DNA of 50,654 nucleotides from Paracoccus albicereus (GCF_024359525.1 NZ_JAKZEU010000009.1:1-50654), one strand, 5' to 3'; counted from the stretch's first letter, positions 1 to 17,016 are shown. The notes: generated by a model not told the origin, from the letters alone. Program-made: numbers and translations.

Positions 1-129
1 GTCGTAGGCGCGGAAGTCGCCGAAATACTTCGTGATCGCAGCCGTCAGCGTCGTCTTGCCGTGGTCAACGTGACCGATCGTCCCGATGTTCACATGCGGC
101 TTCGTGCGTTCGAATTTTGCCTTTGCCAT
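1..129 (-). CDS. tufA: Elongation factor Tu, first copy, 5' part only (runs off the window)
   Basis: EF-Tu is the GTPase that delivers aminoacyl-tRNA to the ribosome. Only the first 43 codons are inside the window. They contain the G1 P-loop (GHVDHGKT) and are identical base for base to the start of the complete tuf at 49407. The ATG follows a GAGGAG ribosome binding site six bases upstream. This is the last visible gene of the str operon (rpsL-rpsG-fusA-tuf), 62 bases after fusA. The upstream sequences of the two tuf copies differ completely, so they are separate genes kept identical, as expected for gene conversion between tuf paralogues. Confidence 0.97.
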   Translation of the reverse strand, partial: MAKAKFERTKPHVNIGTIGHVDHGKTTLTAAITKYFGDFRAYD

Positions 130-162
130 GTTTGGCTCCTCAAAAGCTTATGTCAGGGGTGC

Positions 163-184
163 GGGCGGGCGGCAGCGCCCGCCC
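163..184 (-). other. GC-rich hairpin in the fusA-tuf spacer
   Basis: A perfect 8-bp inverted repeat (163-170 with 177-184, six-base loop) lies between the fusA stop and the tuf ribosome binding site. No T-tract follows it on the minus strand, so it does not look like a full intrinsic terminator. It may be a processing or stability element that sets tuf expression apart from fusA; that role is inference. Confidence 0.5.
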
Positions 185-191
185 CGCGCAA

Positions 192-2315
192 TCAGGCGTA
201 TTTCTTCTGGATCTCGTCCGAGATGTTCTGCGGCACGGCGTCGTAATGGTCGAACTGCATCGTGAACACTGCGCGGCCCGAAGACATCGAACGCAGGTTG
301 TTGATGTAGCCGAACATGTTGGCCAGCGGCACGAAAGCGTCGATGACGTTCGCGTTGCCCCGGCTGTCCTGCCCCCGAACCATGCCGCGACGGCTGGTCA
401 GGTCACCGATGATCGAACCCGTGTATTCCTCGGGCGTGACGACCTCGACGCGCATGATCGGTTCCAGCAGCTTCGCGCCGGCCTTGCGCAGACCTTCACG
501 CATTGCGGCACGCGACGCGATCTCGAACGCGAGAACCGAGGAGTCGACGTCGTGGAACGCACCGTCGGTCAGCGCGACCTTGAAGTCGATGACCGGGAAG
601 CCTGCCAGCGGACCGGAATCCATGACCGACTTGATGCCCTTCTCGACGCCCGGGATGTATTCCTTCGGCACCGCACCACCGACGATCTTGCTTTCGAACG
701 AATAGCCCTCGCCCGGTTCGGTCGGGGTGATCGTCAGCTTCACGCGCGCGAACTGGCCGGTACCACCGGTCTGCTTCTTGTGCGTGTAGTCGATGTCGGC
801 CTGAGTCGAGATCGTTTCACGATAAGCCACCTGTGGCGCACCGATGTTGGCTTCGACCTTGAACTCGCGCTTCATGCGATCGACGAGAATGTCGAGGTGA
901 AGTTCGCCCATCCCCTTCATGATCGTCTGCCCCGATTCCATGTCGGTCTCGACGCGGAACGAGGGGTCTTCGGCTGCCAGGCGCTGAAGGGCGAGGCCCA
1001 TCTTTTCCTGGTCGGCTTTCGACTTCGGCTCCACGGCGATCTCGATCACCGGTTCGGGGAAGGTCATGGTTTCCAGAACCACCGCCTTGTTCGGGTCGCA
1101 CAGCGTGTCACCCGTGGTGGTTTCCTTCAGCCCCGCCAGCGCGATGATGTCGCCTGCATAGGCGTTCTCGATTTCCTCGCGGTTGTTCGAGTGCATCAGC
1201 ATCATGCGGCCGACGCGCTCGCGCTTGCCCTTGGTCGAGTTCATCATCTGGTCGCCCTTGCCGATCACGCCGGAATAGATCCGGGTGAAGGTCAGCGAAC
1301 CGACGAAGGGGTCGTTCATGATCTTGAACGCCAGCGCCGAGAAGGGCGCAGAATCGTCGGCGGGACGCTCGATGTTGCGCTCTTCGTTTTCGTCGTCGGG
1401 GCTGAAGCCCTTCAGGACGGGAACGTCAATCGGCGCGGGCAGGAAGTCGATGACCGCGTTCAGCAGCGGCTGGACACCCTTGTTCTTAAACGCCGAGCCG
1501 GCCATGACCGGGAAGAACGACAGCGACAGCGTGCCCTTGCGGATCAGCTTGCGCAGGGTCGCCTCGTCGGGCTCGTTGCCCTCGAGGTACTGTTCCATCG
1601 CATCATCGTCCTGCTCGACGGCAAGCTCGATCATGTTCGAACGCCATTCGTCCGCCTGCGCCTGAAGATCGGCCCGGATCGGTTGACGGGTCCAGGACGC
1701 GCCCAGATCCTCGCCGCGCCAAGTCCATTCTTCCATCTTGATCAGGTCGATGATGCCTTCCAGCTTGTCCTCAGCGCCGATCGGCAGTGCGATCGGGCAA
1801 GGTTGGCCGCCGGTGCGATCCTTGATCATCTTGACGCAGTTGAAGTAGTCCGCGCCGATCTTGTCCATCTTGTTGACGAAGACGATCCGCGGGACCTTGT
1901 AGCGGTCGGCCTGACGCCACACCGTTTCGGTCTGCGGCTCGACGCCGGCGTTGGCGTCCAGCAGGCAGATCGCGCCATCAAGCACAGCCAGCGAACGTTC
2001 GACTTCGATGGTGAAGTCGACGTGGCCCGGGGTGTCGATGATGTTGAAGCGGTACTTGGTGTCGGACGTACCCTCGGTGGTCGGATCTTCCTGACGCTGC
2101 CAGAAAGTGGTCGTCGCGGCCGAGGTGATGGTGATGCCGCGCTCGGCTTCCTGTTCCATCCAGTCCATGGTGGCGGCGCCATCATGGACTTCGCCGATCT
2201 TGTGCGACTTGCCGGTGTAATAGAGGATGCGTTCCGTCGTGGTGGTCTTGCCGGCGTCGATGTGAGCCATGATGCCGAAGTTGCGGTAACGCTGAATCGG
2301 ATAATCGCGTGCCAT
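192..2315 (-). CDS. fusA: Elongation factor G
   Basis: EF-G is the ribosomal translocase GTPase and also helps recycle ribosomes. The 707-residue product has the usual length. Residues 17-24 form the P-loop (AHIDAGKT), 94-100 the G3 motif (DTPGHVD) and 148-151 the G4 motif (NKMD). The GITIT switch-I segment is present, followed by the expected domain II-V sequence. The ATG lies 15 bases after the rpsG stop, in the classical rpsL-rpsG-fusA-tuf operon. No frameshift or missing motif was seen. Confidence 0.99.
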   Translation of the reverse strand: MARDYPIQRYRNFGIMAHIDAGKTTTTERILYYTGKSHKIGEVHDGAATMDWMEQEAERGITITSAATTTFWQRQEDPTTEGTSDTKYRFNIIDTPGHVDFTIEVERSLAVLDGAICLLDANAGVEPQTETVWRQADRYKVPRIVFVNKMDKIGADYFNCVKMIKDRTGGQPCPIALPIGAEDKLEGIIDLIKMEEWTWRGEDLGASWTRQPIRADLQAQADEWRSNMIELAVEQDDDAMEQYLEGNEPDEATLRKLIRKGTLSLSFFPVMAGSAFKNKGVQPLLNAVIDFLPAPIDVPVLKGFSPDDENEERNIERPADDSAPFSALAFKIMNDPFVGSLTFTRIYSGVIGKGDQMMNSTKGKRERVGRMMLMHSNNREEIENAYAGDIIALAGLKETTTGDTLCDPNKAVVLETMTFPEPVIEIAVEPKSKADQEKMGLALQRLAAEDPSFRVETDMESGQTIMKGMGELHLDILVDRMKREFKVEANIGAPQVAYRETISTQADIDYTHKKQTGGTGQFARVKLTITPTEPGEGYSFESKIVGGAVPKEYIPGVEKGIKSVMDSGPLAGFPVIDFKVALTDGAFHDVDSSVLAFEIASRAAMREGLRKAGAKLLEPIMRVEVVTPEEYTGSIIGDLTSRRGMVRGQDSRGNANVIDAFVPLANMFGYINNLRSMSSGRAVFTMQFDHYDAVPQNISDEIQKKYA

Positions 2316-2330
2316 GGGTGATCCTTCCGT

Positions 2331-2801
2331 TTACCAGCGGTAGTGGCTGAACGCCTTGTTGGCGTCGGCCATCTTGTGCGTGTCTTCGCGCTTCTTCACG
2401 GCGGTGCCGCGGCCCTGGACCGCATCGGCCAGTTCACCCGCAAGGCGCTCTTCCATCGTGTTCTCGTTGCGCGCCTTGGCAGCAGTGATGAGCCAGCGGA
2501 TCGCCAGCGCCTCACGGCGGGTCGGGCGGACCTCGACGGGGACCTGATAGGTCGCACCACCAACGCGGCGCGAACGGACCTCGACGGAGGGTTTCACATT
2601 GTCCAGCGCTTCGTGGAAGACCTCGACGGGGGCGCGCTTCAGGCGGCCCTCGACGCGCTCCAGCGCGTTGTAGACGATGCGTTCGGCGACGGACTTCTTG
2701 CCGTCAACCATCAGGTTGTTCATGAATTTGGTCAGCACGCGATCGCCATATTTGGCGTCGGGCAGGACTTCGCGCTTCTCAGCGGCGTGACGACGGGACA
2801 T
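2331..2801 (-). CDS. rpsG: Small ribosomal subunit protein S7
   Basis: S7 binds the 3' major domain of 16S rRNA and nucleates assembly of the 30S head. The 156-residue product starts [11 protein letters not shown] and includes the family segments [12 protein letters not shown] and YQVPVEVRP. It lies 12 bases downstream of rpsL and 15 bases upstream of fusA. In E. coli S7 is the translational autoregulator of the str operon; whether that holds here cannot be read from the short spacers. Confidence 0.99.
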   Translation of the reverse strand: MSRRHAAEKREVLPDAKYGDRVLTKFMNNLMVDGKKSVAERIVYNALERVEGRLKRAPVEVFHEALDNVKPSVEVRSRRVGGATYQVPVEVRPTRREALAIRWLITAAKARNENTMEERLAGELADAVQGRGTAVKKREDTHKMADANKAFSHYRW

Positions 2802-2813
2802 CTGTGTCTCTCC

Positions 2814-3185
2814 TTACTTCGGACGCTTCGCGCCGTATTTCGAACGACGCTGGCGACGATCCTTGACGCCCTGGGTATCCAGCACACCGCGCAGGATGTG
2901 GTAACGGACACCCGGAAGGTCTTTCACACGACCGCCACGGATCAGCACGACGCTGTGTTCCTGCAGGTTGTGCTTTTCGCCCGGGATGTAGGAGATGACC
3001 TCGAAACCATTCGTCAGGCGCACCTTGGCAACCTTCCGCATGGCCGAGTTCGGCTTCTTCGGCGTCGTGGTGTAGACGCGCGTGCAGACGCCGCGCTTCT
3101 GCGGGCATCCTTGCAGGTGCTGGGACTTGCTCCGCTGCACCTTGGGCTGCCGCGGCTTGCGGATCAGCTGTTGAATCGTCGGCAT
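2814..3185 (-). CDS. rpsL: Small ribosomal subunit protein S12
   Basis: S12 sits at the decoding centre of the 30S subunit and affects accuracy and streptomycin response. The start at 3185 gives 123 residues beginning [10 protein letters not shown], the family length. The frame stays open upstream to 3425, but that extension lies over the promoter and is not expected to be translated. The segments TTPKKPNSA and [12 protein letters not shown] are intact, so the lysines corresponding to E. coli Lys43 and Lys88, which commonly mutate in resistance, are wild type. It is the first gene of the str operon. Confidence 0.99.
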   Translation of the reverse strand: MPTIQQLIRKPRQPKVQRSKSQHLQGCPQKRGVCTRVYTTTPKKPNSAMRKVAKVRLTNGFEVISYIPGEKHNLQEHSVVLIRGGRVKDLPGVRYHILRGVLDTQGVKDRRQRRSKYGAKRPK

Positions 3186-3216
3186 TCGGTTCCCCGTCTT
3201 GCTCGTGTCAATACTC

Positions 3217-3232
3217 GCACCCGCCCGGGTGC
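3217..3232 (-). other. Hairpin in the rpsL leader
   Basis: A perfect 6-bp inverted repeat with a four-base loop (3217-3222 with 3227-3232) lies about 30 bases upstream of the rpsL start, inside the roughly 200-base leader predicted from the promoter at 3397-3425. It could contribute to translational control or mRNA stability. No known protein-binding motif was recognised. Confidence 0.4.
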
Positions 3233-3396
3233 ACTGCTTCTCGACGGCATCTAGCGCCCATCGCGAAATGCCAAACCGCACCCGACCCCTTGACGGGGGA
3301 GGACGCGGCAATCTGTCCAGAAGATCGGGGCAGATCCTGCCCGGATCGTGACCAACCAGGTCTGGCATCCGGCAGGCGGACCCGCCGGGTGACGGG

Positions 3397-3425
3397 CGTA
3401 TATGGGGAATCGGATGGGCTGTCAA
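3397..3425 (-). promoter_or_regulatory. Sigma70-type promoter of the str operon
   Basis: Read on the minus strand, TTGACA (3425-3420) and TATACG (3402-3397) are separated by exactly 17 bases. A perfect -35 box with a good -10 box at ideal spacing, directly upstream of rpsL, fits a strong ribosomal-protein promoter. The start site would be near 3390, leaving a leader of about 205 bases with a hairpin at 3217-3232. The promoter lies in the 264-base gap after the glycosyltransferase gene, so str transcription is independent of rpoBC. Confidence 0.8.
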
Positions 3426-3449
3426 CAGCGCCCCCGGCGCCTCTCTGCG

Positions 3450-4265
3450 TCAGCCGAAGCGGTGCGCGCCCTCTTCCAGTCGGGTAATCTCGATACGAAA
3501 ACGATCCAGCAGGATCGCCGAAACTTCGGTCTGGGGCATCGACCACGGAAAGCCGGGACCGGTATCGCCGGAATCGCTGTCGCCATGGATCAGCCGCAGA
3601 AACATCAGCGGCGATCCGATCGAGACCCCGGGCATCCACAGCCCGATCTTCCAGTGCTCATAATGCAGCGCGGTCCGCTGGACGTTCGGCGGCAGGAAGA
3701 TCGTCTGAGCCACGCCCATGTTGTAGCACATCCGTGGCTGGACGCGCAGATCGCCCTTCGCGACCTGCGCCATCACTCCCCGCATGTGATCGAGGCAAAG
3801 GATGCCGTGGCGCTTCCAGACCCCATGGGCGTCGCCAAAGTCAGCCTTGGCGCGAGCGATGAAGTCCACCGCTACGGCATCGTCGTCGTCGTGGCGGAAG
3901 TGGCCGACGACATCGGCGCTGGCATCGATATGCGGCGCGACCGCCGCCATGCAGGCCGGCAGATGACGCTCCATCGGCGGGACCAAGGACACGCGCAACT
4001 GCGCCACCTGCGCTGCCAGCTCGTGCAGCCGGTCCAGCCATGGCTGCGGCAGGTCGGGCCCGGTCATGACCACCAAGGTGAAATCGGGATCGGTTTGTGC
4101 AAGCCAGGCCGGCAGCATCACGTGCTGGAACCAGAACCAGCGCCGTTCCAACCGGTCAGGGTCGTAGAGAAATGCACGCCGCTCCTCGAACGAGGCATGG
4201 TCCTTCTGAAATCCCCGCAGACCAAGATAGGAAAAGCGGCATAGACCCAGCATCTGGATCCGCAT
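3450..4265 (-). CDS. Putative rhamnosyltransferase / glycosyltransferase
   Basis: The 271-residue product resembles the putative rhamnosyl transferase family (Pfam PF11316 type). It has the N-terminal LGLCRFSY segment, a FEERRAFLYDPDRLERR stretch and the TDPDFTLVVMTGPDLP segment. No signal peptide or membrane helix is visible, so a cytosolic enzyme acting on surface polysaccharide is likely; donor and acceptor are unknown. The chosen ATG (4265) overlaps the upstream transporter stop as TGATG, suggesting translational coupling. A 34-codon upstream extension in the same frame overlaps the transporter gene and was rejected. It belongs to the accessory trio between rpoC and rpsL. Confidence 0.75.
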   Translation of the reverse strand: MRIQMLGLCRFSYLGLRGFQKDHASFEERRAFLYDPDRLERRWFWFQHVMLPAWLAQTDPDFTLVVMTGPDLPQPWLDRLHELAAQVAQLRVSLVPPMERHLPACMAAVAPHIDASADVVGHFRHDDDDAVAVDFIARAKADFGDAHGVWKRHGILCLDHMRGVMAQVAKGDLRVQPRMCYNMGVAQTIFLPPNVQRTALHYEHWKIGLWMPGVSIGSPLMFLRLIHGDSDSGDTGPGFPWSMPQTEVSAILLDRFRIEITRLEEGAHRFG

Positions 4266-5209
4266 CAAAGCTTGCCTCGCGCAGCGAGCCGCCTCTCGCG
4301 CCAGATCGAATAGACGCCAGCCGCCACGACCAGGCCGGATCCGGTCCACGTCCAAAGGTCTGGCCATTCACCGAAGACGATCAGTCCAAGGATGATCGCC
4401 GCAACCAGCGAGGTATAGCGGAACGGCGCGACGGCACCGATCTCGCCCACCCGCATGGACGACACCGCCGTGACATAGCCCACCGTTAGGAAGCACGCGC
4501 CCAGCATCAACAGCAGCACCTGCGCCACGGTCGGCATCACCCACCCGTCGGGCAGGCTGAGAACGAAGCCGGTCAGGGTCACGAAGAATGCGGCGTAGAA
4601 TGCAATCGTTTCTGAACTGACATGGCGACCGAAACGCCGCGTTGACAGATCGCGCAACGCAACCATGAGCATCGCGGCCAGCGCGACCAAGGACCAGATT
4701 CCGAACGTGCCGCTGCCCGGCCGCAGGATCATCAGGACGCCCATCAACCCGACCAGAACCGCCAGTGTGCGCCGCCAGCCCATGCGCTCGCCGAAGAAGA
4801 TCGAGGCGCCCAGCATCACCGTCAGCGGCAACGCCTGCATCACCGCCGACAGGTCCCCGATCGCCATATGCGTCAACGCGCTGAGAAACAGGACGGTCGA
4901 CGCGACTTCGCCGATCAACCTCAGGATCATTGGTCCGCGGGCGGCGGAATCGATCCGCAAGCGCAGACCGCCCGCACGCTGAGCGACAAGAGCGACCCCG
5001 ATCAGAACGAACAGCCCGCGCAGCGTCACGGCCTGGAACAGCGGCATCTCGCGCGCGACGAACTTGATGATCGTGTCGTTGCAGGCAAACACGACCATCG
5101 ACAGGGTCATCAACGTGGCCCCGCGCAGATTGTCGCCCGGCGCGACCGATGCGGGCGGCAGCGAGGCAGGCTTGACCCGGCGGCTGGCAGAGATGAGGGG
5201 TGTGCGCAT
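4265..5209 (-). CDS. EamA/DMT-family inner-membrane transporter
   Basis: The 314-residue protein is built of about ten hydrophobic segments in two repeated halves, typical of the drug/metabolite transporter (EamA) superfamily. The first half has the family-like stretch VVFACNDTIIKFVARE near residues 40-55, and the second ends with GLIVFGEWPDLWTWTGS. Members export amino acids, metabolites or toxic compounds; the substrate cannot be read from sequence. The gene follows the methyltransferase gene after a 56-base gap and overlaps the glycosyltransferase start by one base, so the three probably share a transcript. Confidence 0.85.
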   Translation of the reverse strand: MRTPLISASRRVKPASLPPASVAPGDNLRGATLMTLSMVVFACNDTIIKFVAREMPLFQAVTLRGLFVLIGVALVAQRAGGLRLRIDSAARGPMILRLIGEVASTVLFLSALTHMAIGDLSAVMQALPLTVMLGASIFFGERMGWRRTLAVLVGLMGVLMILRPGSGTFGIWSLVALAAMLMVALRDLSTRRFGRHVSSETIAFYAAFFVTLTGFVLSLPDGWVMPTVAQVLLLMLGACFLTVGYVTAVSSMRVGEIGAVAPFRYTSLVAAIILGLIVFGEWPDLWTWTGSGLVVAAGVYSIWRERRLAARGKL

Positions 5210-5265
5210 CCGGCCGGCTCAGAACGCGCGATACGGTTGAAAGCAGGGCCGGGCGGTGCGCACGT

Positions 5266-5871
5266 TCACCAAAGCGACCAGCCGCTCAGCCCGAAACTCG
5301 TCTTGAAAAGATCGAGAAACTCGACCAGCGGGATGAAGGACAAAAACACCATCGCATCGAACAGGTTGCGACGCAGCGGTCCGGTTCGGAACACCGCTTC
5401 GGGTGGCGTGTAGAACAGGCTCGGGTTGGGTATGAAGAAGGGCACGCGCGCGGCATAGGCCCGGTACTCGGCCCCGAACTCAGCTTCCAGATAACGCGCT
5501 TCGCGCAGCGCAGTGATGTAGAGGACCAACCCGACCGCCCCGCCAACCAGCAGCGCAAAGCCGAATGCGCCCATCATCAGCCCGATGCCAAAGGCGGCGA
5601 CCGTCGATGCGACATAAAGTGGGTTGCGCGTTACCGAATATGGCCCATCCACGGTCAACCGCGCGTTTTTCTGACCACCGACGTAAAGGATCGACCAGAA
5701 TCGACCCAGCACTCCAGCGATCAGGATCAGGGCGCCCGCCGCTTCGATGATCTCGTGTCCAAGTGAATCGAACGCCATGTGCGGCTTGATCAGGATCAGC
5801 ACAGGCAGCATGGCCAGAAAGCCGAGGCGCAAAATGGCGATGCGCGTTTGTTGATTGACGGCCTCGACCAT
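5266..5871 (-). CDS. Isoprenylcysteine carboxyl methyltransferase-family membrane protein
   Basis: The 201-residue protein has four or five hydrophobic helices and the C-terminal signature of the ICMT/PEMT-like membrane methyltransferases: GPYSVTRNPLY, then an EARYLEAEFG-EYRAY segment and a VPFFIPNP stretch. These motifs bind S-adenosylmethionine and lipid-like substrates in characterised members. Bacteria usually lack prenylated proteins, so the true substrate is unknown. It starts 94 bases downstream of the rpoC terminator and so heads a separate unit with the EamA transporter and glycosyltransferase. Confidence 0.8.
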   Translation of the reverse strand: MVEAVNQQTRIAILRLGFLAMLPVLILIKPHMAFDSLGHEIIEAAGALILIAGVLGRFWSILYVGGQKNARLTVDGPYSVTRNPLYVASTVAAFGIGLMMGAFGFALLVGGAVGLVLYITALREARYLEAEFGAEYRAYAARVPFFIPNPSLFYTPPEAVFRTGPLRRNLFDAMVFLSFIPLVEFLDLFKTSFGLSGWSLW

Positions 5872-5964
5872 GGTCGCGCTCCGACAGGTGGTTTCCTGAC
5901 CGGGCTAGACCTGCCCGCGTGAGGCGTCAAGGCCGATGCGAGGCTTGGAAACGGGCCGAAACGC

Positions 5965-5993
5965 AAAGGGCCCGGCGCGATGCCGGGCCCTTT
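5965..5993 (-). terminator. Terminator downstream of rpoC
   Basis: A perfect 12-bp inverted repeat (5965-5976 with 5982-5993, five-base loop) lies 21 bases after the rpoC stop. The AAAGGGCCC arms supply a T-rich 3' side on the minus strand, which continues GCGTTTCG. This is a good intrinsic terminator for the rpoBC unit and separates it from the accessory trio. Confidence 0.8.
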
Positions 5994-6013
5994 CCATCCG
6001 TTCTGTGCGAGGA

Positions 6014-10243
<4,230 letters not shown>

Positions 10244-10293
10244 TGCTAATTCCTAATGAAGGGCACGAGGGAAGGTGAGGAGGGCCTGCGCCC

Positions 10294-14445
<4,152 letters not shown>

Positions 14446-14475
14446 GGGGTCTTGCACCTTTCGTCATCGCGCGCG

Positions 14476-14658
14476 GTCCAGGTCGGGGCCCCTGGACTGC
14501 GGGCTGCGAATGCAGGGGTGAGGTTCCATTCGTGCCGCACGTCCCACCGCGCGGCTCCCGAACCTCGAACATGCCCTGAAGGGTGGTCTGGCGGGTCTGC
14601 CGCGACAGACCACCCTTCAAGACAGGTTCGGCAGGGACCGGGAAATCCCGGACCCTGC
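14476..14658 (-). promoter_or_regulatory. Structured rplL-rpoB spacer with three hairpins
   Basis: Three inverted repeats fill the spacer. One pairs 14631-14642 with 14647-14658 (one mismatch). The second is a perfect 14-bp stem, 14577-14590 with 14606-14619. The third is a 7-bp stem, 14476-14482 with 14491-14497. None is followed by a clean T-run on the minus strand. In E. coli the same spacer holds a partial attenuator and an RNase III processing site that reduce rpoBC relative to L7/L12. A similar role here is inference from position and structure. Confidence 0.65.
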
Positions 14659-14684
14659 CCTTTCTCACACGACCATCCGGCCGA

Positions 14685-15062
14685 TTACTTCAGTTCGACC
14701 TTGGCGCCAGCCGCTTCGAGCTTCTTCTTCAGCTCTTCAGCTTCGTCCTTGGCAGCGCCTTCCTTGACCTTGCCACCGGCTTCCACCAGGTCCTTGGCTT
14801 CTTTCAGGCCCAGACCGGTGATCGCGCGGACTTCCTTGATCACGTTGATCTTGTTGGCGCCGGCTTCGGTCAGGACGACGTCGAATTCGGTCTTTTCTTC
14901 AGCCGCTTCGGCGCCAGCACCGGCAGCCGGACCAGCCATCATCACCGCGCCGCCGGCGGCGGGCTCGATGCCGTATTCATCCTTGAGGATGGTTTTCAGT
15001 TCCTGGGCTTCCAGCAGGGTCAGGCCCACGATTTCTTCGGCGAGTTTTTTCAGATCAGCCAT
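14685..15062 (-). CDS. rplL: Large ribosomal subunit protein bL12 (L7/L12)
   Basis: L7/L12 forms the flexible stalk that recruits translation GTPases. The 125-residue product has the N-terminal dimerisation segment ([16 protein letters not shown]), an Ala/Gly-rich hinge around residues 37-55 and the conserved C-terminal domain ([16 protein letters not shown] ... [10 protein letters not shown]). It lies 65 bases after rplJ and before the structured spacer leading to rpoB. Confidence 0.99.
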   Translation of the reverse strand: MADLKKLAEEIVGLTLLEAQELKTILKDEYGIEPAAGGAVMMAGPAAGAGAEAAEEKTEFDVVLTEAGANKINVIKEVRAITGLGLKEAKDLVEAGGKVKEGAAKDEAEELKKKLEAAGAKVELK

Positions 15063-15127
15063 TGTTCCGTTCTCTCATAAAGGTGTTCCAACGTCGGGCT
15101 TCAAGTCCACGACGGGATTGGGTTGCC

Positions 15128-15643
15128 TCAGGCAGCCTCGCGCTCTTCCAGAGTGCTGAGGATGCCCGCGATGTTCGAAGCAGGTGCGCCGATCGCACCG
15201 GCGATGTTCGCAGCCGGGGCACCGATGCAACCCACGATCGAAGCGATAAGCTCTTCACGCGAGGGCATGGCGGCCACGGATTTGACACCGGCCGGATCCA
15301 GCGCCGTGTCACCCATTGCCCCGCCGAGGATCACGAATTTCTCGTTGTCCTTGGCATAGGCCTCGGCGACCTTGGCAGCAGCCACGGGGTCTTCCGAGTA
15401 GGTCAGCACGGTCATGCCTGTCAGGTAGTCGCCGATGCTTGCGCAGGGCTTTCCTTCCAGGGCGATCTTCGCAAGCCTGTTCTTGGCAACGCGCACGGCA
15501 CCACCCTCGGCGCGCATCCGCGCGCGAAGGTCCTGCATCTGCGCAACCGTCATCCCTTCGTAGTGGGCAACCACCACGACGCCAGAGCTCTCAAAGATCT
15601 GGCCGAGTTCCTCGACCACCTGTTCTTTTTGCGCTCTATCCAC
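15128..15643 (-). CDS. rplJ: Large ribosomal subunit protein uL10
   Basis: L10 anchors the L7/L12 stalk to 23S rRNA and, with L12, represses its own mRNA in E. coli. A GTG start at 15643 gives 171 residues beginning (V/M)[13 protein letters not shown], matching the usual N-terminus and length. GGAG lies seven bases upstream. The frame stays open upstream to 15715, but those codons have no family counterpart and overlap the leader hairpin, so they are excluded. The gene is followed by rplL. The usual rplA-rplJ neighbourhood is split here by an accessory gene. Confidence 0.97.
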   Translation of the reverse strand: MDRAQKEQVVEELGQIFESSGVVVVAHYEGMTVAQMQDLRARMRAEGGAVRVAKNRLAKIALEGKPCASIGDYLTGMTVLTYSEDPVAAAKVAEAYAKDNEKFVILGGAMGDTALDPAGVKSVAAMPSREELIASIVGCIGAPAANIAGAIGAPASNIAGILSTLEEREAA

Positions 15644-15659
15644 GGTTTCACTCCAAGTT

Positions 15660-15675
15660 GGGGGAAAGCTCCCCC
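15660..15675 (-). other. Hairpin just upstream of the rplJ ribosome binding site
   Basis: A perfect 6-bp inverted repeat (15660-15665 with 15670-15675, four-base loop) ends six bases before the GGAG ribosome binding site of rplJ. In other bacteria the rplJ leader binds the L10-L12 complex for autoregulation, so this stem could be part of such a switch. The site itself was not recognised by sequence. Confidence 0.4.
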
Positions 15676-15921
15676 GGCTCACTTCCGTCACCGGCATCTT
15701 GGCCGCCGGCAACACTTTCAGTCCGCTTGAAGGATCCAGATGACGAGCAACGGCGCATGGCCCCTGATCTGACGTAATTCTGGCCCCATCTCAGGAAGGA
15801 CTTATTGGCTTTGGACCAGCCCTCCATCTCGGACAGAGAATGACACCCGAAACGAATCGCTTCAGGCGCCAAGGGCTTCGACATAAAGGAACGCGAAGCA
15901 GGTTGAAAGAGCCGATATTGC

Positions 15922-16860
15922 CTATGGCGACAGTCCAAGCCTCTCGGCGTTCCGACGTGAATGCGCTGGCATGGCGACGTCGGGATTGTCGCGAAAACGA
16001 TCAAGCAGCCTCGGTGCCGAGTCACGTTCGCCCATGCGTAGAAGCAGGGCGAGAAGATTGCCTCCGACATGCGACGACATACGAATTTCCAAGCTGCGTT
16101 CGAAATGGGAGCGGGCCATTTCCGGCTCGGAATCCCTGAGAAGACGACCTTTCTGAAAGTGCCAGATCGAGTCATTCTCGGTGTCACGCTGGATCGGATG
16201 CACGTCGTCGTCAACGATGGCGGTTTTGACGAAGGCCTTCAACTGACCTGATGCTCGTAGAACCTGCAGGACAGTGTGGCCGGCGAATTCAAGTGGCACT
16301 AGCCGCGCATCGGGATAGGCCGGCAGCACCATTTCCTCAATGAGCTTCTTGTCCGATTTCACCAGCGGGTCAAAGATGATGATAGGATTGTGCGGTGATA
16401 GAGGGCCTTCCGCAATGTCGCCATGCAGAATGGGCACTTGATGCACCACGCGCCCCAAGGGCGGCCATGCTGGGAGCATAGGAGATGCCGCAAGCATACG
16501 AGCACCAATGGCGCCTGCGTAATAGATCGCAGCATATCCCCCAAGGCTCGAACCGTAGCAGACCACATCGCGCCCTTCCGTCGCAGGAAGGACCGCATCT
16601 GCAAAGGCCTCGAGAGAAAGCCCTTGATATTGCGACCCGTGGCGCTGCGCCACGTATATGGTGTCCCATCCCTGCTGCAGCGACCAGCTTGTCCTGAACC
16701 CGTGCGGCTTGCAATTGGACGGCTGGCCGCCGAACGTCACGACCAAGGGACTGTCTCGCCGCAATCCATCGTCGCAAGGCGCTCGGTGCAACGTGATCAG
16801 ATAATCTTCCGATCCGGCAAGGCATTGACCGCTCATTGGGCGAAGTTCCCTTCGTCTCAT
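15922..16860 (-). CDS. Alpha/beta-hydrolase-like protein with helical C-terminus, inserted between rplA and rplJ
   Basis: The 312-residue protein has a serine-hydrolase nucleophile elbow, GSSLGG at residues 103-108 with Ser105, followed by a likely acid at Asp165 and a histidine in AGHTV (His196). Residues 230-300 look helical and TPR-like. There is no signal peptide. Substrate and role are unknown; an esterase- or acyltransferase-like function is the most that can be said. The ATG at 16860 has no clear ribosome binding site. A second ATG at 16836 has AAGGGA about 11 bases upstream and may be the true start. Two hand-counted 60-base blocks give 55-57% GC, against 63% in a block of rplA, which hints at transfer. 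A terminator ends rplKA just before it. Confidence 0.75.
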   Translation of the reverse strand: MRRRELRPMSGQCLAGSEDYLITLHRAPCDDGLRRDSPLVVTFGGQPSNCKPHGFRTSWSLQQGWDTIYVAQRHGSQYQGLSLEAFADAVLPATEGRDVVCYGSSLGGYAAIYYAGAIGARMLAASPMLPAWPPLGRVVHQVPILHGDIAEGPLSPHNPIIIFDPLVKSDKKLIEEMVLPAYPDARLVPLEFAGHTVLQVLRASGQLKAFVKTAIVDDDVHPIQRDTENDSIWHFQKGRLLRDSEPEMARSHFERSLEIRMSSHVGGNLLALLLRMGERDSAPRLLDRFRDNPDVAMPAHSRRNAERLGLSP

Positions 16861-16876
16861 GTTGGTTGTTCAGGAT

Positions 16877-16905
16877 AGCATCAGGTTAACCGCCCTTGCA
16901 GTCAA
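16877..16905 (-). promoter_or_regulatory. Possible promoter of the hydrolase gene
   Basis: On the minus strand TTGACT (16905-16900) and GATGCT (16882-16877) are 17 bases apart, upstream of the hydrolase gene and downstream of the rplKA terminator. The -10 box is poor. A better TATCCT sits at 16877-16872, but with 22-base spacing. A start near 16870 would leave only 10 bases before the ATG at 16860, which favours the alternative start at 16836. Confidence 0.4.
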
Positions 16906-16957
16906 ATGGGGGTAAAGCGGTGCGAAGCTTAGAAAAGACTGCAGCTTAGCCATAATC

Positions 16958-16991
16958 AAAAGAAAAAGCCCCAAGCGTCTCCGCTTGAGGC
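16958..16991 (-). terminator. Intrinsic terminator after rplA
   Basis: On the minus strand a 10-bp stem (16991-16982 with 16977-16968, one G-T pair, four-base GAGA loop) is followed by TTTTTCTTTT. It starts 25 bases after the rplA stop. This is a textbook rho-independent terminator and shows that rplKA and rplJL-rpoBC are separate transcripts here. Confidence 0.88.
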
Positions 16992-17016
16992 CATCGTTAC
17001 ATCAGTTGCAGGCCGA

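Noticed and set aside
117..2321. Long open frame (734 codons) on the plus strand opposite fusA
   Set aside because: It mirrors fusA codon by codon; GC-rich biased codons leave the antisense frame open. No family resemblance and no ribosome binding site.
15644..15715. N-terminal extension of L10
   Set aside because: In frame and open, but it has no family counterpart and covers a leader hairpin. The GTG at 15643 has a good ribosome binding site and the right length.
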